A model generated the notes under the pieces. That model worked only from the letters and a program-made list of their open reading frames with translations, did no database searches and was not told the origin of the DNA. Shown in pieces: positions 50,368 to 62,857 of a stretch of DNA of 64,000 bases; positions within the stretch are counted from its first letter, which is position 1, and each line of letters begins with the position of its first letter. The stretch is from Turnera subulata (Eukaryota > Streptophyta > Magnoliopsida > Malpighiales > Passifloraceae). Made by a program: the position numbers and the translations under genes. The DNA is taken from NCBI GenBank assembly GCA_028386065.3, contig JAKUCV010005672.1, forward strand, positions 95,475 through 159,474. Direction: 5' to 3'.

Positions 50368-52326
50368 ATGCCTACCGGTCCTCGCCGGCCACCACCACCA
50401 CCGACCACTAAACAACCATATGTCCATCATTCATCCCAACCACCTTACTTCTCCAAATGGAGTCGGGAGCAGGTTTACAAAGCAATGGCCAATGGAGATG
50501 CACTGAGCCTATACATTGAAAACCTCGCCGCAGCATGGAAGCCAGTCGATATTTATCGAATCTTATCGAAGTATGGTGAGGTGATTGATGTATATATTCC
50601 GGCAAAACGTAGTAGAGAGGGGAAGAGATTTGGTTTCGTTCGGTACTAAGGGGTGAGGGACGTTCAGCGATTGGTGGCTGATGTGAATCGTATGCAGGTG
50701 GAAAACAGAGTAGTTAGGGCAAACATTGCCAAGGATTAGGGGCAGCCACGAAGGTCCGGAGGTGGGCACGGCACCGTGGTGAGAGGTGGATCCCAGGTTG
50801 CTGTAGGCAGGAGTTATGCGGCCATGGTGCAAGGTTCCGGTAGGGCGCCGGACGCCGTAGTGAATGGGCAATCGCAGGTGGGGTCCTTTGTTCCTACGAC
50901 GGAAACGGTACAATGGCTCTCACGAAGTACAGTAGGGGTATTGAGGAACCCGGCAAGCATGGAGTCAGTGCAAGTCCTTTGGGTCTTACATGATATGAGG
51001 GAGGTGGAAGTGACTGACATGGGAGGAGACAAAGTTCTGGTCAGCTTTCCGACAAAGACAGGTATGGACCATTTTTTCCAAGCGAACTATGATTGGGTAC
51101 GCCTTTGGTTTGCATCCCTGTAGCCATGGCAGATGGGAGATAGAGCGATTACTAAGAAGTGTTGGCTAGAGGTACGAGGGGTGCCACTATTGGCCTGGAG
51201 TAAGGAGTTCTTTGATCTAATAGGGGCGAGATTTGGGAAGATGGTGCGGCTTCATCCTGATACTGAACAGAAGCTGCATCTTGGTGCAGCAAGGTTGGAA
51301 ATAGTGACCACACGTGGAGGTGTGATTACGCAGGCTTTTGAGGTGAGAGTGATGGGGCGGGTGTATCAAGTTGATGTCACGGAGGTAGGCTGGGGTGGTG
51401 AGTATGACTCTACCTACCCACCCACGGAGGGTGACGGTTGTCATGGAGATCTTTCCGATGAGTCATTGCCAGCCGGTGGCCAAGGCTCGTCGCAAAAGGA
51501 AACAAGGGAGGAGCAATCAAGAGGAGAGAAATCTGGGGATGATCCTTTTAATTTAATGGCAATAATTACGGAAGAAGCGAACAATGGAAAGGCAGACGTG
51601 GTTAGGGGAGAGAATGTAGGAGTTAATGTGGTTGCTAATGAACAATTCAAATATCCCCCAGTATTGGCAATTTTGGAGGGCAGTGGCGGCAGGTCTACTT
51701 CACAATGGGCTGGGCCAAGTGCTAGTGAGGTGGGCTCTAGCGCGGTAGGCTCTAGTGCAGGTGCAAGCCCAGTAGAAGTCCACAACTCTTTTGCACCCCT
51801 TGAGTCCAGTGATTTTGATCCACAATACCCTCCTGGGTTCGCACCAACTTGGGATAATTCAGAGTCTTTTGCCACTGCTTCACTTGTGCCGAGCTCTTCA
51901 GAAGCTTCTCCAACGTGTCCTTCTAATGACTCACAGTACACACAGTTTCTAGAGTGTAGGCTTACCAGGGTGATTAGTAGGGCACAGGTAAGCACGAGGA
52001 AACAACCAAAGAAATCTAATGCTTCGAGGCGCCTCAATTTATCCCAACCGGCAAAGGATGGCACTACTAGAGGGGAGGAATTCCTGTTGACCCGTACACC
52101 AACTCCAACACCATCGCGTCAAAATACGGTGTGTACTAACCATGAACTAGAGGTTCACAATGTGACGGCAGCTCTATCTGCAAGCCAAGAAGCTAGACAC
52201 ACAGTTGCTATAGGGGACGCACTCGGGTGGGACAGGACAGACAATGTTGAGAAGACAGTTGCCATGGCCGAATCTTTAATTGTGAAGGAACATGCTGAAT
52301 GGAGTAATGGGAAGAGGGATGTTTAG
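50368..52326 (+). pseudogene. LINE ORF1 with RRM domain, three in-frame stops
   Basis: Nucleic-acid-binding protein of plant L1 elements. All open segments share one frame: stops at 50647 (TAA), 50737 (TAG) and 51121 (TAG), no frameshift. The N-terminal half is an RRM (LYIENLAAAWKPVDIYRILS, RFGFVRY as RNP1-like end). The middle has a plant LINE domain of the DUF4283 kind (CWLEVRGVPLLAW, GKMVRLHPDTEQ); the C-terminal third is low complexity. No zinc knuckle was seen. Confidence 0.8.
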
Positions 52327-55300
52327 TCTTATCTCGTGGAATACGAGAGGAGCTTTGGGGTCTGCTAAACATAGACACCTACGCTCATTAATTTTTCAGC
52401 ATAGAGCTTCTTTTGCTTTTTTATGTGAGACAAGAATACAGGCGGTAACAAAGAAGTGGTGTAGGAAGATTTGGTCTCCCCCCAATTTACAGTTTTCAGC
52501 AGTAGATTCCGTGGGTTTATCTGGAGGTTTGTTGCTACTTTGGGATGGTGATGATTTTTGTTGTAATAGGGTGGACAAGTCAGAGAATTGGATATTGGTG
52601 GATGGAAATTTGGTGCAATCTGGTATTAATATTGTTATTTTTTGCGTGTATGGTTTGGTGAACCATGTTGATAGAATACACATGTGGTCCCTCTTGGCGA
52701 ACAAAAAACAAGCTCACCCGTCACCTTGGTTGGTGGTGGGGGATTTCAACGAAACTTTGCAGGCACATGACAGGAAGAGTGGGTGGATGCATGTTCAGGG
52801 CGCAGGTGCTCTGTGCCGCTTTATGGATAACTTAAATTTACTAGAATTCCCTCTTCATGGGAGGCTTTATACATGGGCGAGAGCTAATGCAGCTAGTAGA
52901 ATTGATCGTGCTATGGCGGATCCGGATTGGAGTATCACTTTCCCTTCTCTAATATTACAGAGTGCCAGTAGAGGTTCTTCGGATCATTGTCCACTTATAT
53001 TAGCTCAAGAGCAACAAGATTGGGGTTTCAAACCTTTTCGTTTTCTCTCTTGTTGGTGGTCACATCAAAACTTTGACAATATTCTACGAGGCATGTGGGC
53101 GGGGGTAGAGCAGGAGTTACCGGGGAAGTTTTGTTTGTTGAAGAAACTTAGTAAGTTACATCAACTTCTTGCCCACTGGAATAGAGAGTCGTTTGGCCAT
53201 GTAGATCAGAAAGTATTGGGGTTGAGGAAGGAGGTGGATGCAATGGAATTATTGTACAAACAGAAGCAGTTAACAGAATCGGAAGTTCAACATTTAAATG
53301 ATTCTAGGGACAATCTCTTCCTTTGGGAGAAGTGGCGGGAGAGTATCTGGCGACAAAAATCCAGGTTATCTTGGTGTCAGTTAGGGGATCAGAACACTAA
53401 TTTTTTCCACACAGTGGCATGTAATAAGGGGAGGAAGAAAGGCATTATTGGCATTAGGCATGATGGGCGGGATGTCACTGATCCGGTTGGAGTGAAGTCG
53501 GTGGCAACAAATTATTTTTCACAGTTATATGGGGATGTGGTTCACTACAGGCCTAAAATAGGCAGTTTACAATTTCCAACTTTGGATTCAAATATGGCGA
53601 CATCCTTGGAGAGGCCAGTAACAATGGAGGAAGTGAAGGATGCAGTGTGGTCTTGTGATAGCATGAAGGCGCCAGGCCCCGATGGGTTTAACTTCTCCTT
53701 TTATAAAAGGGGATGGGATTTTCTCAAAGCTGACTTGTTTGATCTTGTCCAACAATTTTTTGAAATAGGGAAGTCGCCGAAAGGTTCAAATTGTGCTTAT
53801 ATCACCTTGCTCCCCAAGAAGTCGCTGGCAGAGGGATTTGATGATTATCGACCAATTACATTGATACATGGTTTGTATAGAATTGTGTCAAAAATATTAG
53901 CGAAAAGAATTAAGCTGGTAATGGATAGATTGGTCAGTAGAACACAGTCTGCGTTTATTGCAGGGCGATACATTTTGGATTGTCACTTGGTTGCATCTGA
54001 GGTGATACATTCGCTCAAGCAAGCTAAGACGAGAGCGGTGGTATGGAAATTGGACTTCAGAAAAGCTTATGATTCTATTTCATGGTCATACCTACTGCAA
54101 GTGATGGAAAGGATGGGTTTCGAGGAGAGATGGTTATCATGGATAAAGGCATGTCTTCAGTCGGCATCATTATCTGTGCCCATTAATGGGTCTCCTTCCC
54201 TAGAGTTTAGTATGCAGAAGGGTTTGAGACAAGGGGATCCTCTATCACCGTTCTTATTTCTGTTGGCTACATAAGGACTTCCTTCCCTCCTTAATAGGGC
54301 TTGTGAGAGGGGCTTGTTTTCACCGGTAATGGTACATAATATTCCCATTTCTCTTTTGCAATTTGCCGATGACACTTTATTATTCTCCAAAGCAGATGTT
54401 GACTCTTTGTTAGCTCTCAAGCGTGTGTTGAGATGTTTTGAGATGCTCTCTGGCCTGAGTATTAATTTTCATAAAAGCGGGCTTGCGGGATTATCAGTGG
54501 GAATGGAGGAGGTTAATTCTTTCACAGACAGGTTGTTTTGTAAGAGTGACAAACTCCCTTTCACCTATCTTGGATTGCCTTTGGGAGCTAACATGCGTTT
54601 GGCCCGACATTGGGACCCTGTGATACAGAAGTTTAGAACCAGGCTACATTCTTAGAAGGGTAGGTTCTTATCCTACGCGTGGCATCTTATGCTCATTAAA
54701 GCTGTTCTATCATCTTTGCCATTGTACTATCTCTCCATGTTTAAGTTTCCAGGGGCCGTCGCGAAGCGCCTTGTTCGTATTCAAAGAGAATTTTTGTGGG
54801 GTGGTGGTGTAAGGCAAAAGAGATTATTGAATGTTGTTTGGAGCAGGGTAACTACTCCTAAGAATCAAGGGGGTTTAGGAGTCGATGACTTGGTTGTCAA
54901 AAATAACTGCCTTCTCTATAAATGGATGTGGAGGTATAAGACACAGGAGGGGCATCTTTGGCAGAGGTTGATTTCTGCAAAGTGTGGGGTGTCATCTGAT
55001 TCCTTGACTCCTTCTTTTGTTGAAGCCAAGACATCTCCAATTTGGCGTAATATTTGGAGAAGTGGTGAGGCCACTGGTTCAGGGTTCATGCCCTTAAGCT
55101 CTGGTATGTCGCTAAAACTTGGTAATGGTGAGAGTGTGAGTTTTTGGAGTGATTCTTGGTCGCCTCTTGGATGCTTGAAGCTGCAGTTCCCACGCCTCTT
55201 TCGGCTTTCATCTTTCCAATCTACTTCAGTTTGGGAGGTTTGTCGGCAACAACTCTTGCACTCTGATTTTCTCCCGGGATGGACTCGTCGTCTATATGCA

Positions 55301-56011
55301 TGGGAGAGTGAGATATGTGGTCAGATGAGATCGGCGTTGGAGGGGTTACTTTTTATTGACGACCAGCGTGATGCATGGGTGTGGCGGCAAGATAAGCGCC
55401 AATTATATACTGTCCATTCGGCTTATATATTTTTTAGGACTGTGTCTCCTCTTCGTCCTCAACCATTAGCCTGGTTGGGACTAGCTCCCCTGAAGATTGA
55501 GTTTTTCCTGTGGTTAGCTTTAAATGAGAGGGTGATTACCAGGGAGTTTCTCTGTTGCCGAGGCATTATCCAGGATGTGGATTTGGTGTGTCCCTTTTGC
55601 ACGGAGGCATTGGAGGACGTTTCTCACTTGTTCTTCCATTTTCCGATGACTATACGCCTTTGGCAACGCCTATGTCGCTGGTGGGGTGTGTGCTGGGTTC
55701 CCCCGAGGGGCATTGAAGTTTGGCTTGTGCAATGGCCGGGGTTGGCTGGGGCCCATGGTGCTGAGCAGGCATGGATGATATAGGGCTTGGCCTTGCTGTG
55801 GTCTATATGGCTTGCTCGTAATGCACTTATCTTTTCCCAAGTGCTATTATAAGCTGATCAGCTGTTTGATTTGGTGCATTCACGGGCATTACCATGGTTT
55901 AAGGTTCTTCATCTGTCATTTCCGTATGGGGCGGGTGCAATTCTAGTGTCACCTGAGCCCTTTAGGTGTTGGAGTTCAGGCAAACCCGTAAAAATAGGTT
56001 TTTCAGCTTGA
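52319..56011 (+). pseudogene. LINE ORF2: endonuclease, reverse transcriptase, zinc-binding C-terminus, four in-frame stops
   Basis: The likely start is ATG 52319, overlapping the ORF1 stop. Endonuclease motifs: LISWNTRG, FLCETRIQ, WLVVGDFNET, SRIDRAM and SDHCPL. RT motifs: KAPGPDGFNFSFYKRGW, DYRPITLIHGLYRIVSKILA, QSAFIAGRYILD, KLDFRKAYDSISW, QKGLRQGDPLSPFLF and the catalytic FADD. zf-RVT region near the end: APLKIEFFLWLALNERV, CPFC..ALEDVSHLFFHF. Stops in the same frame at 54272 (TAA), 54653 (TAG), 55781 (TAG) and 55850 (TAA); terminal stop TGA at 56009-56011. No RNase H domain follows. Confidence 0.85.
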
Positions 56012-56136
56012 AGAGGGTGTAGACCCTTTCTGTATGGCGTTGTGACATGCTGGGTTTATTGCCCACATTTTCCCATTCTTTGTATATATTTTCCATACTT
56101 AATAAAAACTCTCGACTAGCATAAAAAAAAAACTCC

Positions 56137-58000
56137 TTTTTTTTAGAAACCAAGATCATTCATTTAGCATTAAACTTTCTCAAATTCTACAAGAGATAAA
56201 ACATCTGGCGGGACTGAGAGTTCCCAAAGCTTAACCGATCCAGGTTCAAAAACTAAATACGCTAAAGCATGCGCTACCCTTTTTGCCTTGCGGCTAACAT
56301 ATTGATATTGAAAAGAAGAAAAACTAGATGCAAGTTGGAGTATGTCCTGCAGCAGCATCCCGGTTTTGTTGGTTGGTGGAGTTTTAAGTTGAAGCCACTG
56401 AACTGATCCCAAATAATCGGTCTCCCATATAATATTCTTGATACCCTTCTCCCACACGAGACGAATCCCCAAGTAACCTGCACTAGCTTCAGCTTCAGCT
56501 GGGTCATAGGCACCCTCAATCGTCTTCACTACACTGAAAAGGACATCCATATTTGCATTACGCGCAACTGCACCCAGGCTGGTAGTGCATGGGTTGCAAG
56601 CCTCATCTATGTTAATTTTGATCCATTGGGAAGGAGGCTTCTGCCACTACTGATTATGAACTGGCCCCTGATCCGTCTTCCTCCCCTGCTGAGTCTCTAA
56701 GGCCACCAAGTAGTCTTGAAATAAGCTTAGGACTCGTGTGACAATAACTACCGGACTTGTAGAGAGATTGTTAAAGATCTTGTCATTGCGGGCTCTCCAC
56801 ATAAACCATAGTAAAGTGCACCTGAAGCCATATTGTTCTGTTGTAACTCCTGTAGCCATAGGAAGATGTCCGAGGTAGTTGGGTCGCTAGGGGTACACCG
56901 TGGCTGCGCCCAGATTTCATTCGCCCATGTACACTCCCTAAATAGGTTGAATAGCCGTCTCATTCCTAGTCGAGCATATAGGACACACTGGGTCAACATC
57001 CATGTTCCTCAGCCGTAAGTTGAACCTAGTTGCTAAGGAGTCTTGACAGAGATCAAGAAAATCCGGATCTTTAGCGGGATGGAGAGTTGCCAGATCTACT
57101 ACCACCAAGCTGCATGTGTTGCTGACTCTTCAGCACCTTAGACCATCAAATGGTAGCCACTGCGCACAAAACAACTTCCATTTTTAGTATACCTCCATGT
57201 CAGTATATCTGTTGGTAGACTATAGCTTATAGGAATTTTGAAAATTCTTGTTACAATGGCCTGGTTGAAATTTGCAATAATGGCTTCTTTATTCCACGTT
57301 GTAGTGTCGTGGTCGATCAACTCACCAACCATCATGTCTTCATCAATAGCTATTGCGTTCGATGCCGGTTGTGGCATATACCCATCATCTAACCATGTAT
57401 CCTTCCAGGCTCGTATGTTGTCCCTATTACCAACTGTCCAGAGGGTTCCCTTCAAAATGACTTCTCGTTCATGAATAATGCTCCTCCATGTATAAATTAG
57501 GTTGTGTCTCAATGATGCTTGCAGAAAATTTGTCCATCTAAAATATTTTCCCTTCAAGACCTACGGTAATAACGAGGTGGGGTTGTGAATTAACCTCCAT
57601 GCTTGTTTGGCTAGCATGGCAGAGTTAAACGCTCCCAGTTTCCTAAAGCCAATACCTCCCTGCGTTTAGGCCTGTATAATTTATCCCATGCTATCCAATA
57701 GAATCTATTTCTTCCTTCTTCATACCCCCACCAGAATTTTCGCATAGTTCTCTCCATCTCCTCACAGATCCCCTAAGGTATCATGAAACAGCTCATCAGA
57801 TAAGTGGGGATGCTTTGTGCTACCGACTTGAGTAACACCTCCTTCCCAGGCTCCCAACTGCAGAGAGTGTCTTCTCCTTCCAGCCAGATAGTTTTTTGCT
57901 CACTCGATCTCTAAGGGAACTGAAGATTGCTTTCTCCTTTAAACTTATGTGAAGAACAAAATTTGATGCATCATTCTCCATGGTTATTTTGAACAACCTG
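56137..58000 (-). mobile_element. 5'-truncated minus-strand LINE with RNase H domain
   Basis: Its poly(A) tail is the T run at 56137-56144. Moving up in coordinate: RNase H-like region (56170-56550; GIRLVWEKGIKNIIWETDYL, GMLLQDILQLAS, VSRKAKRVAHALAYL), a zf-RVT region (about 56650-57010; TWANEIW, LWFMWRARNDKIFNN), and the ORF2 C-terminal domain (57138-57557; KGKYFRWTNFLQASL, YTWRSIIHEREVILKG, VGNRDNIRAWKDTWLDDG). 57560-57900 reads as the segment before that (for example [20 protein letters not shown]). Several stops and frame changes separate these blocks. The left end fades at about 57950-58040, so this is a truncated dead copy. Confidence 0.75.
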
Positions 58001-58059
58001 CTTTTGAATCTTTGGGTGGGACTTATTCTAAATAAGAAATAGAGGTGGTGGTAGTTGCA

Positions 58060-59542
58060 TATCTATTCCATTTGGATAAAAAAAAAAGAGTTGATAATCT
58101 TTCAACAACTATTATACTAATAATATAGTCAGCATTAATAGAATAACTAATAAAAAACACAAATAAAAACTAATATAAAGACTAGTATTATAGTTTAGTT
58201 AGAATTTATAGAATACTCATAGGTTTATATATTCCAGAGAGAGAGAAGAGAATAATCTTTTTCTAATTAGATGGAAGTAGATTGTTGAAAGATTATTGGA
58301 GCAAGGAGTTGATCTTTTTTTTAATGAGATGTATGAGGACTTTCTTGTTTACACATGGAGTTAAACAAAAGAGTGTTGTGCTCTTTGTATCCAAACTCTT
58401 TCTTTTTTTTTATCAATGGCTTAAAAGCCTTTCCATTAAAGGATAAAGGGTACAATAGAGAAATACAATAGCCAAGATTAAAGTAAGAAAATCAGATCTA
58501 GATCTATTACAAAGATTTGAGAAATCATAACAAACATGCTATAAATCCTATAAAAGAGGATGATTAAAGCACTTGTGATACTTCCAAAGGACATAAAATC
58601 AGTACAGCTCCACAAGCCTGAAGCACTTTCCATGGATGGCTTCAAATACCAGCTCAAGAATGTTTGGTTATCCTAGAAAATTTGCAGCAGCCAGAAGATA
58701 TCCTTCCCAACCTGAAGAAGATGACTGTGGTATTTAATATTTACCCAGCAGAGGAACACACAGAAAATAACGAGAATGATAGAGACTCTGAAAGTCTCCC
58801 TCCTCATATCCCTTCCTTGACTTATCAACAAACCTGCAAAATTTTTAAATAAAAATTCCTCAACTTTGCCATGCTCCATCAAGGTTAAGGCATGGCATTG
58901 AGGGGTGGAGGTAAAGAAGATGATAGAAAGTGTGAGAGAGGTATCTGGGCTAGAAAAGAGGGAAAGTGGGGGAAAAAATTGCAGGAGAAGATAAGATCTA
59001 AGACAGAGATAGAGATAGATCGGACAATTTTTAATGGGGAGGAAATCCCAAAAAAATTTCCGCACAAAACAACTCCCTCAGAGGAGTAGAAAGCCTCACA
59101 AAGAGGAAGAAAACCCAAATTCAAATCGAGATCTGAATTGGTAAGTTTATTGATCCAGTAAAAGGAAAAAGCAAGACAAATAAAACAAAGGGGAGGGGAT
59201 GGAGAGGTTGCCCGAAGGCAGCCCCCCATGAAGCACCAGTGGCGGCTAGGGTTGGGGAAGGGAAAAGAGAAAACCAAGGGAGAGGAAAGAGAGAGGTAAA
59301 GGTAGCCCATAATATCACTGTTTCCTTAAGTTTTTCCTCTTTCCACGTAGCACATCACAAAATCCAGTTTATATTAATTTTAATGTTATTACATAGATAA
59401 TATAATAAAATTTCACATCATATTATTTTAGTGATATAGTGTCGTACCCATTTGAGAAAATTTTTTTTCAAGACTTTACAATTTATTTTTTCTCATATTT
59501 AGACTCACATGAGCTTTTTTCCGTGGGTTCGCCAGTTATATA
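58060..59542. other. AT-rich spacer, no gene recognised
   Basis: A T-run with tatcaatggcttaaaagcc at 58395-58430 resembles the 3' tail of another LINE or SINE. 58670-59310 is open on the minus strand in overlapping frames, but the products are low complexity (Ser/Leu/Phe/Pro rich) and match no family I know. No confident feature. Confidence 0.35.
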
Positions 59543-60888
59543 TGTAACAGCCCGAGTAAAAAATTTGGATTTTTATCGGGACTGTAAAAGTCTTTTTACC
59601 GTGATTTATCGTTGAATTAATCTTGGGTAATTAATTCAAGGTAAATCGAGCGTCGTTTTTCGAAACCAAGAGTTTTCCCGTGCTCGAGATTTTCAGTGGA
59701 TTTTTCGGGCCTAAGTTGGTATTTTCTCGGGTCCCGGAATCCTCAAAAAAATCACACCGGAAAATAACTAAGGGGGTATCAGTTATTTTCTGGTCCGGAC
59801 CGGACTCGCTCTATAATGCAGACAAGCTGCATTATTGACGAATCACAGGTTTAACAGTGGTTTACGTTCTATAAAAAGAAGAAAGCAGGGGAGGGGAAGA
59901 AGAGAAAAGAAAAAGAGAGAAAAAGGAAAAGAGAGGAAAAGGAAAAGAGAGGAAAAGAGAAAAAAAAAGAAAAGAAAAGAAATAAAAAATAGAAAAACAG
60001 AAAAAATAGAAGAAAAAAACAGAAAAACAGGAAAATACAGAGAGAGGAAAAAAAAGAGAAAGAAGAAAAAAAGGGGGGGGAATCGAAAAAATAGGAAAAA
60101 AAGAAAAAGAAGAAAATAGAAAGAAAAAGAAGAAAATAGAAAAAAGGAAGAAAAAGAAAAAAATATAGAGTGAACAGTGCCGCCACCCGGAGCTCCCCTG
60201 CCACTGTTCAAGTGTTAGCGACGGGCGCCGACCCGAGCTTCACTGCCGCCACCAGCACGCTCGTCGAGCCGGCGCGACCTCAACCCTGCCCTCCCCGTCG
60301 TCTTCCGCCGCCGGCAAAGCCGCAACGCGCCGTCAACCCGAGGAGCAGACCCGCGGATCCGCTTCTTCTCCGCGCCTGCCGCCTCACGCCGACGACGCAG
60401 CGCCGCCGTTCCATCGCCCTTGGAGTCGCCCTCGTCTGCCGCTGCTGTGGGTGTGCTCGCTTCCCTTCCTCGAGCCTATCATCGCCGTCGTGCCGCTGTA
60501 ACCCGCCTAGGTGAGCAGATCCGGATTCGTTGACCCGCGTGCTTGTCCGGGTCGCGAACTTGGGTTTTCAGTTGTGGGCTTGTGTGTGGGTTGGGCCGAA
60601 TGGATGTTGGGCCAGGCTGGGTGTGGGCCTGTGTTCGGGCCTGCTGCCTTGGTCTGGGCCGGCACTATTTATGGCCCAGTCCGTTTAATTAAAAAAACAA
60701 TATATATATTTTATTTATTCATAATCTGGTATATAATTTTGGAAAAAAATTATATATTTACTTTGGGAAATTATGGTCAATTTAATTCTGGTATTTTGGA
60801 AAAAATATAAAGATATATACTATGATAAACAATTAAGTTATGTTTGGAAAAACTATTATTATTTGGAAAAAAATATATATACCATGGA
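59543..60888 (+). repeat. LTR-like unit 1 (1,346 bp, diverged, truncated)
   Basis: Starts TGTAACAGCCCGAGTAAAAA. Parts in order: TATA box TATAAAAA at 59870-59877, purine-rich tract 59878-60165, GC-rich block 60170-60510 beginning near gaacagtgccgcc, donor-like CTAG|GTGAGC at 60511, GGGCC-rich stretch 60560-60690, AT-rich end. Clearly related to units 2 and 3 but much less similar to them than they are to each other; it breaks off at tatataccatgga, where unit 2 begins. Confidence 0.7.
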
Positions 60889-62006
60889 TGTAACAGCCCG
60901 GGTAAAAATTTTGGATTTTTACCGGACTGTAAAAGTCTATTTACCGTGATTTACTGTTGAATTAATCTTGGGTAATTAATTCAAGGTAAATCGGGCGTCG
61001 TTTTTTGAAACCGAGGGTTTTCCCGCGCTCGTGATTTTCCTGTTAATTTTTCGGAACTAAGTTGGTATTTTTCGGGTTTCAGAATTTCTTGGAAAATCAT
61101 GTCGGAAAATAACTAAGGAGGTATCTGTTATTTTCTGGTCCGGATCGAACTCGCCCGTAATATGGACGGATTGTATTATTGACATTCACATGCCAAACAG
61201 TAAAAATCAGTTTATTTAAGGAAGCAGAACCGGAGGAAGAGCAAAGGAAGAGAAGGGGAAAAAAAAGAAAAAAAAGAGAGAAAAAGGAGAGAAAAAAAGA
61301 AGAGAGAAAAAGAAGGAAAAAAAAAAGAAGAAAAAAAAAGAAAAGAAAAGAAAATAAATCAGAAAATCAGGAAAAAAAAAACAACAGAGAGGAAGAAATG
61401 AAAAGAAAAAAAAAAGAGAATTTCACAAAATCAGAAAAAAATAGAAAAGAAAAAGAAAGAAAATATGAAAAATGAAGGAAAATGAAAAAAAAGAACCGGA
61501 TATACACTGTTCACCGTCACCCAAGGGGATACTGTGCACCGACTGGAGTTCTGACCGTTTCCTCGCCGCACCGCCGCTCCCAGCTGCTTCCCCAAGCCGG
61601 CGCGACCTCACCCCAGGCGTCGCCGTCGCTTTCCTCCACCGGAGTAGCCCGGACGCGCCTTCGACCCGCCGGATTCCTCGCGGATCCGCTTCTTCTCCTC
61701 ACTGCTCCGCCACCGCGCCGCCTCGCGCCGAGGTTCCACCGCCGTTGGAGTCGCCGCCTGACGCCGACCTCGCGCTGCGTCGCGCCGTCGCCGCCGTCCC
61801 CGAGGTGAGGACCCGTGTTCTAGTCGGGTTGTGCCCGGGTCGCGCCTGGATCTGGATCCGGGTTGCGACCAGATTCCGTTTGAATTAAAAAAAAAAACAA
61901 TACACATATACATATTTATTTAATTACTTGCTGGTTTTAATTTGGGAAAAAAAATACGTATTTATCCTTTGAAAATATGGTTAGTTTTAATTATACTGTT
62001 GGGAAG

Positions 62007-62061
<55 letters not shown>

Positions 62062-62857
62062 CTTGTTTTGAAAATTAGTATTATGTTTATGTAGAAATAG
62101 ATATATACCTTGAAAATATTTCTGGAAACTATAATTATATATTATTATTTCTCTGGAATACAGTATGTATTTGTTATTAATCTTGGAAAATATATATAGA
62201 TATATTTCTAAAAAAAATATATGTATAATTATGTTGATTAATAATTGTTTGGAAAAGTATTTAGAAATATATATGTGTATTTATAAATTCGTATTTATTT
62301 TCAGAAAATAAGTTCATATGATTATACTTTCTGGAAATGGAGTTTTCTAAGAATAATAATACTTGGGAATTATATTTTGGAAAGTATAATAATTTTTATG
62401 GAAATATTATGGAAAATATATACATATGCTATAATTTCTAGAAAAATTATAGTAATTATTATTTTGGAAATTGTAATTATTTTATGAAAAATATTTTGAA
62501 AGAGTTTTAATTAGAGTATGGTACCGAAGTAGTATTCGGATATACGTTCGGATAAATATTTTCCGTAAAAGATAATAATAAGAGACATGTAACCGGGATG
62601 GGTATATTACGTAATTGGCATCATGACATACTCTTATGTGCATTTATGTGTATGTATGATTTTGTTGTATAGGTTTTTGGATATCGGGCAGTTTCCCGAG
62701 GAGCCGGCGTCGTACCGGTCACTATTTCCGGAGTTGAGTAATCGGCCAAGGTGAGGATGGATTTCCTTCAATATGTGCCTTATTACTCGGTTATTGTGTT
62801 TGGTGTTGTTACATTGTTGGATGTTGTGCTTTTGTTGGATGTTATATATACCATGGA
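60889..62857 (+). repeat. LTR-like unit 2 (1,969 bp)
   Basis: Starts TGTAACAGCCCGGG. TATTTAAGG (about 61213) stands where unit 1 has its TATA box. Then a purine tract (61218-61498), a GC-rich block (61500-61800), donor-like GAG|GTGAGG with GT at 61805, an AT-rich intron-like stretch with a long (AT)n, acceptor-like TATAG at 62672, a 78-nt exon-like segment (62673-62750) and a second donor AAG|GTGAGG at 62751. A TGTAAC start and this composition fit the 5' part of a gypsy-type LTR, but no CA end or internal retrotransposon genes are seen. It is open in overlapping frames, not convincingly coding. Confidence 0.7.
62009..62052. repeat. (AT)n microsatellite in unit 2
   Basis: About 22 AT dinucleotides; the equivalent run in unit 3 starts near 63978 and reaches the window end. 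Confidence 0.9.

Larger units (their letters stand above)
50277..56132 (+). mobile_element. L1-like LINE, near full length, poly(A) tail
   Basis: About 5.86 kb: short 5' UTR, ORF1 (50368-52326), ORF2 (from 52319) and a 3' UTR ending in AATAAAA (56101) and a poly(A) run at 56123-56132. Flanks match: aaaactcctc plus a T run at 50255-50276 on the left, aaaactcc plus a T run at 56129-56144 on the right, read as the target-site duplication. Both ORFs keep frame but carry nonsense mutations, so this copy is dead yet structurally complete. Confidence 0.85.

Noticed and set aside
58670..59318. Minus-strand ORFs of 130 and 141 residues as a gene
   Set aside because: Hydrophobic low-complexity products in overlapping frames, no family match, no promoter or splice support.
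59835..60514. Lys/Arg-rich and Pro/Ala-rich ORFs in the tandem units (also 61179-61888, 63148-63856)
   Set aside because: They follow from the purine tract and GC block; the frames are not preserved between unit 1 and units 2-3 and show no domain.
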